Shown here piece by piece: positions 1 through 6,767 of a stretch of DNA of 6,767 nt. Below the pieces are notes generated by a model. That model was not told the DNA's origin. It was given only the letters and a program-made list of their open reading frames with translations, and did not search any database. The stretch is taken from contig CAWEHT010000077.1 of NCBI GenBank assembly GCA_963808455.1, forward strand, positions 1-6,767. The letters run 5' to 3'. The position numbers were made by a program, and so were the translations under genes. Origin of the DNA: CAWEHT01 sp963808455 (GTDB lineage: Bacteria; Chloroflexota; Anaerolineae; CG2-30-64-16). The number at the start of each line of letters is the position of its first letter. Positions within the stretch are counted from its first letter, which is position 1.

Positions 1-433
1 CAGGTCGATGTTGAGCTGTGCTTCGGGGCTGCTCGCCCACGAGAGCCAGGAGACGGCGATGCGTCTCGCAGTCCACGGTCACCGGCAGCAGGCCGTTCTT
101 GAGCGAGTTCTGGCGAAAGATGTCGCCGAACGATGTGCTGATGACGGTCCTCAGGCCGAAGTCGAGGAAGACCTGGGACGTGCTCACGGCTGGACCCGCA
201 GCCAAAGTTGTCGCCGGCCGGCGGGATCTGGGCTCCTGCCGCGTCGGGGCGGGTAAAGGGGAATTCCGGCAGCGGCGTGCCGTCTTCGGCATAGCGCGGC
301 GCCGAAGAACAGCGTCCGCCCCAGCCCGACCTTGTCCGTGGTCTTCGGAAAGAGCTAGGATAATCTGGTCCGTATCGATGTTGTTGTTGGGCAAGACCAC
401 GAACCGGCTGCTGAACTGCATGAATGGTTGCAT
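1..433 (-). CDS. leuD: 3-Isopropylmalate dehydratase small subunit; 3' end outside window, several frameshifts
   Basis: LeuD is the swivelling aconitase-C-like subunit that completes the LeuCD isomerase. Matching segments, in order, are MQPFMQFSSRFVVLPNNN, NIDTDQII, FLKTTDKVGLGRTLFFGA-like, RYAEDGTPLPEFPFTRPDAA, AGDNFGCGSSREHV, QVFLDFGLRTVISTSFGDIF, NSLKNGLLPVTVD and SPEAQLNIDL. This is the long LeuD form (about 200 residues in relatives), of which about 144 codons are visible. Breaks lie at 351-352 and 346-347 (one base missing each), 293-302 (one extra), 175-177 (two missing or one extra) and 36-38 (one extra in a GGG run). Two departures from the family, Leu for Pro in the IIPA motif and IPP before AGDNFG, may also be read errors. 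leuB would be expected next but is not in the window. Confidence 0.9.
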   Translation of the reverse strand, partial: MQPFMQFSSRFVVLPNNNIDTDQIILALSEDHGQGRAGADAVLRRRAMPKTARRCRNSPLPAPTRQEPRSRRPATTLAAGPAVSTSQVFLDFGLRTVISTSFGDIFRQNSLKNGLLPVTVDCETHRRLLALVGEQPRSTAQHRP

Positions 434-445
434 ACACTGAACCTC
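433..445 (-). promoter_or_regulatory. Weak ribosome binding site for leuD
   Basis: GAGG on the coding strand (complement of 442-445) lies eight bases before the ATG at 431-433. This start gives MQPF, the common LeuD opening, and is preferred over the in-frame ATG at 419-421. The rest of the 56-base leuC-leuD gap (434-489) shows a C6 run facing a G4 run, a weak possible stem, and nothing else I recognise. Confidence 0.5.
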
Positions 446-489
446 GAGCGGTACCCGACGAAATCCCCGCCAGGGGGGCGTGGCAAGCG

Positions 490-1915
490 TCAAAGAAGCG
501 TGCGTGGATCGGTGACGACCCCCTTGACCGCCGCCGCCGCCGCCGTGAGCGGGCTGGCCAGGAACGTCCGGCCCCCCGGCCCCTGCCGGCCTTCGAAATT
601 GCGGTTGCTTGTGCTTACGCCGTACTGGCCTGGCTCCAGCTCGTCGCCGTTCATCGCGATACACATGTGCAGCCGGCCCGCGCCACTCGGCGCCGGCCTC
701 CAGGAAGATGCGAGCCAGGCCCTCGGCCTCGGCTGCCCGCTTGACCGCCTGTGAGCCCGGCACCACCAGGGCCCGCACGCCCGGCGCGACTCGCCGCCCG
801 GCCATGATTTGGGCGGCCTGCCGCAAGTCAACGAGGCGCCCGTTGGTGCAGCTGCCGATGAACACGACGTCCACGGGATGGTTCAGCACGGGCTGGCCCG
901 GTTGCAGGGCCATATAGGCCAGCGCCCTCCGGGCGGCCTGCCTCTGGCCGCCGTCAGGCAGGGTATCGGGGTCGGGCACCGGGGCGGCAAGCGGCAAGGC
1001 CATCCCGGGGTTGGTGCCATAGGTGATCATCGGCTCGATCATGTCTGCATTCAGGGTCACGGTCCGATCGAAGCTGGCCCCGTCGTCGTCGGTAGCTGCC
1101 GCCAGCGCGCCACGGCGGCATCCCAATCCGCCCCACGCGGCGCTCCCGGCCTTCCCGCCAGGTATTGGTAGGTCACGTCGTCGGGCGCGATCAGGCCGGA
1201 GCGACTCCGCCCTCGATGGTCATGTTGCAGATCGTCATCCGCTCTTCCATCGACAGGGCCTGGATCGCCGGCCCGGCGTATTCCAGGACGTGGCCGGTGC
1301 CGCCGCCGACGCCGATTTGGGCGATGAGCGCCAGGATCAGGTCTTTGGAAGTGACGCCGCGGCCGAGATGCCCCTCGACGCACACCCGGCAGGTGCGGGG
1401 TTGCCTCTGGAGCAGGCATTGCGTGGCCAGCACGTGGGCGACCTCGCTGGTGCCGATGCCGAAAGCCAGCGCGCCGAAGGCCCCATGCGTGGAGGTGTGG
1501 CTGTCGCCGCAGACGATGGTCATGCCCGGCTGCGTGTAACCCAGCTCGGGCCCGATCACGTGCACGATGCCGCGTGCCGGGCTGTCCAACGTGTGCAGGG
1601 GAATGCCGAAATCCCGGCAGTTCTGCTCCAGCTGGTGGATCTGCCGCACGGCCTCTTCGTCGGCGCCGGCCAGGCCAGCGTGCGCGTCGGTGTGCTGTGG
1701 TCCATGGTAGCGAGGGTCTGGTCGGGGCGACGGACGTGCAGGCCGGCCGCGCGCAATGCGCTGAAGGCCTGGGGCGAGGTCACCTCGTGCACCAGGTGCG
1801 CGTCGATGTAGAGGACGGCCGGGCCGCCGGGTTCCTGGGTCACGACGTGCTCGTCCCAGATCTTCTGAAACAGCGTGCGAGCGCCGCCCGCTGTGGCTAC
1901 TGATCGATCGGTCAT
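490..1915 (-). CDS. leuC: 3-Isopropylmalate dehydratase large subunit; five frameshifts
   Basis: LeuC is the aconitase-family subunit that carries the [4Fe-4S] cluster and, with LeuD, isomerises 2-isopropylmalate to 3-isopropylmalate. The start MTDRSVATAGGARTLFQKIW is followed by VTQEPGGPAVLYIDAHLVHE, ATMDHSTPT, CGDSHTSTHGAFGALAFGIG, VEGHLGRGVTSKD, TICNMTIEGG and LIAPDDVTYQYLAGRP. Cluster ligands appear as FIGSCTNGR (Cys codon 848-850) and a C-x-M-C pair (669-671 and 661-663). The end has STSNRNFEGRQGPGGRTFLA and VTDPRTLL, stopping at 490-492. The frame breaks at 1682-1686, 1203-1210, 1078-1092, 677-679 and 667-668, each fitted by one missing base. Adding five bases gives 476 residues, the usual size. 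It overlaps leuA by four bases and lies 56 bases before leuD. Homoaconitase is a weaker alternative, given the leucine context. Confidence 0.95.
528..545. repeat. (CCG)6 trinucleotide tract inside leuC
   Basis: Six perfect CCG units on the plus strand encode a run of five alanines in the LeuC C-terminus (TAAAAAVKG). The family often has an Ala-rich stretch here, so the repeat is probably just codon bias on a low-complexity segment. The reading frame is preserved across it. Confidence 0.75.
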
Positions 1916-3632
1916 GCGCCTCCTACTCCTTGGCTGCCGGAGAGCATTTGGTAGTGAGCCGTGCGGATATGGGCAAACGTCAACCGCGGGTCGCTCTGCC
2001 ACGCCGCCTTGCAGCTCTGCCTGGGCCGCCAGCAGCTTGTTCAGCGCGCTTGATATAGGCGCGTGCGCTGGCAACGATGATATCTGTGCTGGCGCCGTGC
2101 CCGCTAAATGTCTTGAGGTGAACTTCCCCGGTCTGAAGATTCAGCGCCCCTTCGCTGGCGCCGTTCTGGGTCTGGATGCGGATCGTCACCTCGCCGACCG
2201 CGTCCATGCCCGCCGTGATGGCCTTGATGCTGAACTCTGAAAGCGTGTTCGCCACGCCGACGATGCGATTGATGGCCTCGTACACGGCATCGACCGGCCC
2301 CGTGCCCAGCGCTGCGTCTTCGTAGACCTTCTCGTCGGGCCCGGTCAGGCTGACCGTGGCCGTGGCGCGATGTGATCTCCGCAGGTGACCTGGATGTGGT
2401 TCAGGTGCCAGGTCTCGCGCGGCTGGTACACCTCGTCGACAATGATCGCCTCGATGTCGGCGTCGGCAACCACTTTTTTCTCGTCGGCCAGCCGCTTGAA
2501 GCGGTCGAAGGCCAGGTTGATGTCGCGCTCGTCCAGGTTTCCGTAGCCAAGCTCCTCCAGCCGCGCCCGGAAGGCGTGGCGCCCCGAGTGCTTGCCCAGC
2601 ACCAGGCGAGAGGAAACCAGGCCGACCGTCTCCGGCCGCATGATCTCGTAGGTCAGGCTGTTCTTCAACATGCCATCTTGATGGATGCCGGCTTCGTGTG
2701 CGAAGGCGTTGGCGCCGACGATCGCCTTGTTGGGCTGGACCGCCAGCCCCGTATAGGCACTGACCATGCGGCTGGTCCGTATGATCTGCGTGGTATCGAT
2801 GTTGGTGTGCAGGTGGTAGACCTGCGGCCGTGTGTGCAGGGCCATCACGACTTCTTCCAACGACGTGTTGCCCGCGCGTTCGCCGATGCCGTTGATGGTC
2901 ACTTCTACCTGGCGCGCCCCGGCGGTGACGCCTGCGAGCGTGTTGGCCGTCGCCAACCCCAGGTCGTTGTGGCAGTGCACCGACCAGACCACGTGGCCTG
3001 CCCCTGGTGTGTGCGCGATCAGATGGGCGATCAGCTCGCCGAACTCGGCGGGGGTGCTGTAGCCGACCGTGTCGGGTATGTTGAGCGTCGTGGCGCCGGC
3101 CTGGATCGCCTGCTCGAGGGCGGTGACGACGAAGTCAGGGTCAGAGCGGCCGGCATCTTCCGGCGAGAATTCCACGTCCTCGCACAGCGAGCGGGCATAG
3201 CCGACGGCATCGGCGATGCGTCGCAGGCATTCTGCCCGGCTGATCTTGAGCTTGTGCTCGAGATGGATGTCGCTCGTGGCGAGGAAAGTGTGGATGCGGT
3301 GCCGGGGGGCATCGCGCGACGGCCTCGTAGGCGCGCAGGACGTCCGGCCGGCTGGCGCGGGCCAACCCGGCGATCGTCATCGGCTGGCCGCTCTGCCGGC
3401 CCTGCGTCAGCGTGCCGATCTCGCGGGAAACCCGCTGCACGGCGTCGAAGTCGCCCGGCGAAGCGATCGGGAAGCCCGCCTCGCACACGTCGACGCCCAG
3501 CCGGGCCAGCTGCCGGGCGATCTCTATCTTCTCTTCGATATTCAAAGTCGCGCCCGGCGACTGCTCGCCGTCGCGCAGCGTGGTGTCAAAGACCACGATC
3601 GTCGGGCGTTGCGCAATGTCAGGGTCATCCAT
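1912..3632 (-). CDS. leuA: 2-Isopropylmalate synthase; four frameshifts
   Basis: LeuA condenses 2-oxoisovalerate with acetyl-CoA to form 2-isopropylmalate, the committed, leucine-inhibited step of leucine synthesis. The catalytic TIM barrel begins with VVFDTTLRDGEQSPGATL (catalytic R20, metal ligand D21). It continues with CEAGFPIASPGDF, IHTFLATSDIHLEHKL, VEFSPEDAGRSDP, the HCHND metal site (2963-2977), NGIGERAGN and HEAGIHQDG. The regulatory C-terminal domain shows FSIKAITAGMDAVGEV and FSGHGASTDIIVASARAY. Frames switch at 3304-3309 (G6 run, one base extra), about 2365-2368 (one missing), 2044-2049 (one extra; correction gives YIKALNKLLAAQAELQ) and, less surely, 2004-2010 (one extra). The corrected tail includes LTFAHIRTAHYQMLSG and ends in a TGA overlapping the leuC ATG; corrected length is 572 residues. 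Homocitrate or citramalate synthase are alternatives, but the leuC and leuD neighbours favour LeuA. Confidence 0.94.
1915..1931 (-). promoter_or_regulatory. Tandem ribosome binding sites and ATGA overlap at the leuA-leuC junction
   Basis: Two Shine-Dalgarno sequences precede the leuC ATG (1913-1915) on the coding strand: AAGGAG (complement of 1926-1931, spacing 10) and AGGAGG (complement of 1919-1924, spacing 3). The ATG sits in an ATGA whose TGA (1912-1914) is the inferred leuA stop, the usual arrangement for termination-reinitiation coupling. Confidence 0.7.
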
Positions 3633-3645
3633 TGAGGTGCTCCTT
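3632..3645 (-). promoter_or_regulatory. Ribosome binding site for leuA
   Basis: AAGGAG on the coding strand (complement of 3640-3645) stands seven bases before the leuA ATG (3630-3632), inside the 17-base gap after the ilvC stop. There is no room for a separate promoter or terminator in that gap, so ilvC and leuA are almost certainly on one transcript. Confidence 0.8.
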
Positions 3646-3649
3646 ACTT

Positions 3650-4652
3650 TCAGACCTCACGGGCATGCAGCCAGGGCATCATCTTGCGCAGCTCTTTGCC
3701 CACTTGCTCGATCTGGCTGTCGCGTGCCCGTTGGCGCTGGGCATTGAACCAGGGGCGGCCCTCCGCGTTTTCCTCGATCCAGCCTTCGGCATAGGCCCCC
3801 GATTGGATATCGGCCAGGATGCCCTTCATGGCGGCCCGGGTCTGGTCGGTGACGATCTTCGGCCCACCGGTGTAATCTCCGTGCTCCGCCGTGTCGCTGA
3901 CACTGTATCGCATGTAGCTGAGCCCGCCCTGGTACATCAGGTCCACGATCAGCTTCAGCTCGTGCATGCACTCGAAGTAGGCGATCTCCGGCTGGTAGCC
4001 GGCTGCAACCAGGGTATTGAAGGCATTCTCGATGAGCGCGCTCACCCCACCGCACAGCACGACCTGTTCGCCGAACAGGTCGGTCTCGGTCTCTTCGGTG
4101 AAAGTCGTCTCGATCACTCCGGCGCGTGTGCCGCCGATCCCCTTGGCGTAGGCCAGGGCGAACTCGTGGGCATGGCCGCTGGCATCCTGGTGGACGGCCA
4201 GCAAGCAGGGGGTGCCGGCACCTTCTACGAAGACCTCGCGCACACGGTGGCCCGGCGCCTTCGGCGCCACCATGCTCACGTCCACCGACGGCGGGGGCGT
4301 GATCTGGCCGTACCGGATGTTGAAGCCATGCGCAAACATGAGCGTCTTACCCGGCGTCAGGTGCGGCTCGATCCCTGCCTGAAAGATCTGCGGCTGTGCC
4401 GTATCGGGCGTCAGGATCATGATCGCATCCGCTTCCGCGCTCGGCGTCGGCGACGGTCAGCACCCGCAGGCCAGCTTGCTCCGCGAGCGCCCACGACTTG
4501 CTGCCGGCGTGGAGCCCGACCCGTACGTCCGCGCCCGAGTCGCGCAGGTTGAGCGCATGCGCGTGGCCCTGGCTGCCATAACCGATGATGGCGATCCTTT
4601 TGCCTTCCAACCACTTAAGGTCCGCGTCTTTGTCATAATAAATCTTCGCCAT
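3650..4652 (-). CDS. ilvC: Ketol-acid reductoisomerase, class I; one frameshift
   Basis: This enzyme converts 2-acetolactate or 2-aceto-2-hydroxybutyrate to the 2,3-dihydroxy acid by Mg-dependent alkyl migration and NAD(P)H reduction. The N-terminal Rossmann domain has GYGSQGHAHA (residues 24-33) and the cofactor loop HAGSKSW (48-54). Its two serines are the pattern usually linked to NADPH; His replaces the more usual Arg at its start. The knotted C-terminal domain has DLFGE and ECMHELK, giving metal ligands D191, E195, E227 and E231, and FAHGF supplies the catalytic His108. The frame breaks near codon 73 at 4435-4436, where one extra G on the coding strand separates TVADAER from EADAIMILTPD. 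Removing it gives 333 residues, exactly the class I size. The gene overlaps ilvN by 20 bases and precedes leuA by 17. Confidence 0.97.
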
Positions 4653-5163
4653 TGATCTCCTCCTTCAGTGCAAAACCCGGCTTGACGCCGTTGCCGCGCA
4701 CCATGGCAATACGCCCGGTGCGCACCATCTCCTTGATGCCAAAGTGACCGAGCATCTCGACGAACGATTCCACCCGATCCTCGGCACCGGCAATCTGGAT
4801 CACCAGACAGTCCAGCGCCACGTCCACCACGTTGGCCCGATAGATGTCGGCCAGCTGCAGGACCTCCGATCGGCTGGCGCTATCGGCGTGCACCTTGATG
4901 AGCGCCAGCTCACGCGTCACGGTGGGCCGCTCGGTCACGTCCTGGACCCGGGTGACGTTGATGAGCTTCATCAGTTGGGTCTCGACCTGTCTCATCTCCT
5001 TCTCGTCGCCGTCGACCACGAAGGTCATCCGGCTGATGCCCGGCGTCTCCGTATGCCCGACCACCAGGCTCTCGATGTTGAAGTTGCGGCGACGGAAGAG
5101 GCTGGCCACGCGATTCAGCACGCCGGGCTTGTCTTCCATCCATGCCACCATAGTGTGTTTCAT
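4633..5163 (-). CDS. ilvN: Acetolactate synthase small, regulatory subunit
   Basis: IlvN binds the IlvB catalytic subunit, raises its activity and usually confers valine feedback inhibition. The protein has 176 residues, normal for the long two-domain form. An N-terminal ACT domain (about residues 2-75) shows DKPGVLNRVASLFRRRNFNI and ESLVVGHTETPGISRMTFVV, containing the Gly and Asn residues that line the valine pocket in the family. The C-terminal small-subunit domain (about 80-160) shows RELALIKVHAD, VVDVALDCLVIQIAG and a closing MVRTGRIAM. It is the only gene in the window with an uninterrupted frame. It lies 84 bases after ilvB, and its last 20 bases overlap the start of ilvC, so the two are probably translationally coupled. 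An ATG at 5163 is chosen over an upstream TTG because the GGAG site precedes it. Confidence 0.97.
   Translation of the reverse strand: MKHTMVAWMEDKPGVLNRVASLFRRRNFNIESLVVGHTETPGISRMTFVVDGDEKEMRQVETQLMKLINVTRVQDVTERPTVTRELALIKVHADSASRSEVLQLADIYRANVVDVALDCLVIQIAGAEDRVESFVEMLGHFGIKEMVRTGRIAMVRGNGVKPGFALKEEINGEDLL
4652..4665 (-). promoter_or_regulatory. Strong ribosome binding site for ilvC inside ilvN
   Basis: The coding strand reads AAGGAGGAG (complement of 4657-4665), and its GGAGG core ends six bases before the ilvC ATG at 4650-4652. The site lies within the last codons of ilvN (the KEE stretch), so it doubles as coding sequence. Ribosomes ending ilvN at 4633-4635 pass over the ilvC start, consistent with coupled translation. 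Confidence 0.8.
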
Positions 5164-5173
5164 CGTGCTCTCC
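5163..5173 (-). promoter_or_regulatory. Ribosome binding site deciding the ilvN start
   Basis: The coding strand carries GGAG (complement of 5170-5173) six bases before the ATG at 5161-5163. An in-frame TTG four codons upstream (5173-5175) would overlap this site, and I see no Shine-Dalgarno sequence placed for it. The ATG giving MKHTMVAW is therefore preferred, and this also matches the usual IlvN N-terminus, which runs almost straight into the ACT domain. Confidence 0.7.
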
Positions 5174-5210
5174 AAGTTCAGGCGATGCCTTGAGATCGTA
5201 TCGTCCCCGC

Positions 5211-5231
5211 AAGGTGCCCGTAGGGCGCCTT
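5211..5231 (-). other. Imperfect hairpin in the ilvB-ilvN gap
   Basis: A 9-bp inverted repeat with one mismatch (C/A in the transcript) and a 3-base loop lies in the 84-base gap between the ilvB stop and the ilvN start. The arms on the coding strand are AAGGCGCCC and GGGCACCTT. The downstream side is GC-rich with no run of T, so it does not look like an intrinsic terminator. It could be a transcript-stability or processing element, or chance in GC-rich DNA. Nothing else is recognisable in this gap except the ilvN ribosome binding site. Confidence 0.4.
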
Positions 5232-5247
5232 CGTGCGGCGGCCAGCC

Positions 5248-6767
5248 TCAGTCGTTGAACATATCGCTGCCCAGCGGGCGCCTGATCATCTCGGCATTGC
5301 TCTTGCCTGGCGCCACCATCGGATACACATTGGTGAACGGCTCGACCTTGAAATTGATCAAGAAGGGGCCGTTTTCAGCTCGCGCTCTTCGATCGCGCCC
5401 CCGACGTCGTCTTTTTCGCCCACGGTCAGCGCAGGGATGCCGTAGGCGTCGGCGATCTTGGCGAAATCCGGGTTGAAAAGGGGTGTGCCGGAGTAGCGCT
5501 TCTCATAGAAGATGTCCTGCCACTGGCGGACCATGCCGAGATAGCCGTTGTTGATGATGGCGATCTTGATGGGGAGATGCTCGGCGGCCACCGTGGAGAG
5601 CTCGCCCATGGTCATCTGGAACCCACCGTCGCCCGCCACGACCCACACCTCTTCGCCGGGCCGGCTCATCTGCGCGCCGATGGCCGCCGGCAGCGCGAAG
5701 CCCATCGTGCCCAATCCGCCAGAGGTGATGAGGCTGCGGCGCTTCGTGTGCGGAAAATACTGTGCCTCCCACATCTGATGTTGGCCCACGTCAGTGACCA
5801 TCATACAATCCCCCTGCCCTGTGGCGTGCCAGAGCTGGCGCAGGATGAAGGGGGGCGCCAGGACATCACTCTCCTGCGCCAGGAGATCGCGGCTGTCCGT
5901 ATCGGCCTTCCATTCCGCGATCTGCGCTGCCCAGGCCGGATGATCGCGGGGTATTACCAGGGGCAGCAAGGCCCGTAGCGTCAGGAGCGCGTCACCCACC
6001 AGCGGCGTATCGATGGTGACAGTCTTGCCGACCTCACTCGGGTCCAGGTCCAGGTGAACGATGCGTGCCTTTGGCGCGAAGGTGCTGAAGGCGCCGGTGA
6101 GGCGATCGTCCAGGCGAGCGCCGATGGCCAGCAACACGTCGCATTCCTGGATGGCATAATTCGTATAGGCCTCGCCGTGCATGCCGCCCAGGCCGATGGC
6201 CAGCGGGTGCGTGGCCGGGAAGGCGCCGAGGCCCAGCAAGCTGCTCGCCACCGGGATGCTGGCCCGCTCGGCCAGCTCGCGGAGCTCGGTATCGGCCCCT
6301 GCGATGAGCACACCCTGGCCGGCGATGATCAGCGGGCGCTCGGCCTCGTTCAGCAAGGCGGCCGTACGGGCCACCGCGGCCGGGTCGGCGGCTTGCAACA
6401 CGGGCCGGTAGCCGGGCAAGTTGACCGAATCGGGATACTCGAAGTCGGTCGAGGCCTGTTGTACGTCTTTGCAGATATCGACGAGCACCGGGCCCGGGCG
6501 GCCCGTGCGGGCGATGTAAAAGGCCTCTTTGAGGGCCACGGCGAGGTCCGCGATATCGGTGATCAGGTAGTTGTGCTTGGTGACCGGCAGGCTGATCCCC
6601 TGCACATCTGCCTCCTGGAAGCCGTCCCTGCCCAAGAGGCTTGTGGAGACCTGGCCGGTGATGGCAACGACAGGCGCCGAGTCCATCGTGGCGGTAGCCA
6701 GGCCGGTGATCAGGTTCGTGGCTCCCGGCCCGGACGTGGCCAGGCAGACCCCGACGCGCCCGCTGGC
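5248..6767 (-). CDS. ilvB: Acetolactate (acetohydroxyacid) synthase large, catalytic subunit; 5' end outside window, one frameshift
   Basis: This is the thiamine-diphosphate enzyme that condenses two pyruvates to 2-acetolactate, or pyruvate with 2-oxobutyrate, the first common step of valine, leucine and isoleucine synthesis in the cytoplasm. The visible part begins in the N-terminal domain at GVCLATSGPGATNLITGL (about 6695-6750), so roughly 70-90 N-terminal residues, including the catalytic Glu, lie outside the window. Further family signatures are GFQEADV, TKHNYL, VTDVGQHQMWEAQYFP, and the ThDP/Mg motif with GDG at 5625-5633 and NN at 5547-5552. The frame breaks at an A4 run on the coding strand (5372-5375). 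One more A restores NGPFLINFKVEPFTNVYPMV and the family-typical end IRRPLGSDMFND, stopping at 5248-5250. Without that base the protein ends early, at 5358. After correction 506 residues are visible. Sister ThDP enzymes such as glyoxylate carboligase are unlikely because ilvN follows directly. Confidence 0.96.

Noticed and set aside
1..831. Plus-strand short open frames near the left end
   Set aside because: They overlap leuD and leuC motifs on the other strand, have Arg-rich translations and no good ribosome binding site that I can see.
1..1080. A minus-strand frame that stays open from about 1080 to the left edge and seems to join leuC to leuD
   Set aside because: It is correct LeuC only down to about 680 and matches LeuD only in parts. 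Between these parts the conserved motifs lie in other frames, so the continuity comes from GC-rich DNA and indels and is not a gene fusion.
1081..1090. CGTCGTCGTC triplet tract in leuC as a functional repeat
   Set aside because: It encodes an ordinary Asp or Thr run and is only three units long. Its one notable property is that an indel lies in or beside it.
2372..4552. A 726-codon open frame on the plus strand opposite leuA and ilvC
   Set aside because: It is antisense to two genes with clear family motifs. Its translation is low in complexity and rich in Arg, Gly and Ala, with no domain I recognise. Long antisense frames are expected in GC-rich DNA with strong third-position bias.
490..5375. 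Programmed ribosomal frameshifting as the cause of the broken frames
   Set aside because: There are too many sites, in different genes and in both directions, with no consistent slippery heptamer and downstream structure. These enzyme families are not known to use frameshifting.
6620..6650. Ser where plant acetolactate synthase has the herbicide-contact Pro (GQVSTSLLG versus GQVPRRMIG)
   Set aside because: Many bacterial enzymes naturally have a non-Pro residue here, so it is not a sign of selection for resistance. The Trp equivalent to the other main herbicide site is present in VRQWQDIF.

Overview
The window is one stretch of a minus-strand branched-chain amino-acid operon. In transcription order, from the right edge to the left, it holds ilvB (5' end cut off), ilvN, ilvC, leuA, leuC and leuD (3' end cut off). 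Apart from two short gaps (84 and 56 bases) it is all coding. I see no RNA gene, mobile element, CRISPR array, defence gene or unknown protein family. The DNA is GC-rich with strongly GC-biased third codon positions. The gene order, the tight spacing and the general look of the proteins suggest a Chloroflexota-like bacterium, possibly from a metagenome. That assignment is an inference from gene order and motifs only and is weak.

Right part (5248-6767): most of the acetolactate synthase large subunit gene. After an 84-base gap with a small imperfect hairpin comes ilvN (4633-5163), the regulatory subunit and the only gene that reads intact. It overlaps ilvC (3650-4652) by 20 bases. Middle and left: leuA (1912-3632) follows ilvC after 17 bases, leuC (490-1915) overlaps the inferred leuA stop in an ATGA, and leuD (1-433) follows after 56 bases.

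Together IlvB/IlvN and IlvC carry out the first two steps of valine and isoleucine synthesis. They form acetohydroxy acids from pyruvate (or pyruvate plus 2-oxobutyrate), then reduce and isomerise them. LeuA diverts 2-oxoisovalerate into leucine synthesis, and LeuC/LeuD isomerise 2-isopropylmalate. ilvD, leuB and ilvE are not in the window.

The striking feature is that five of the six genes are broken by small insertions or deletions. I count about 16 sites: 1 in ilvB, 1 in ilvC, 4 in leuA, 5 in leuC and 5 in leuD. Family motifs continue in another frame across each break, and I found no nonsense mutation inside a conserved segment. For ilvC, leuA and leuC, undoing the indels gives lengths that are exact multiples of three and typical of the families. 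Sequencing or assembly error is the most economical explanation. Errors are much denser in the left third. I found no undescribed biological system here.
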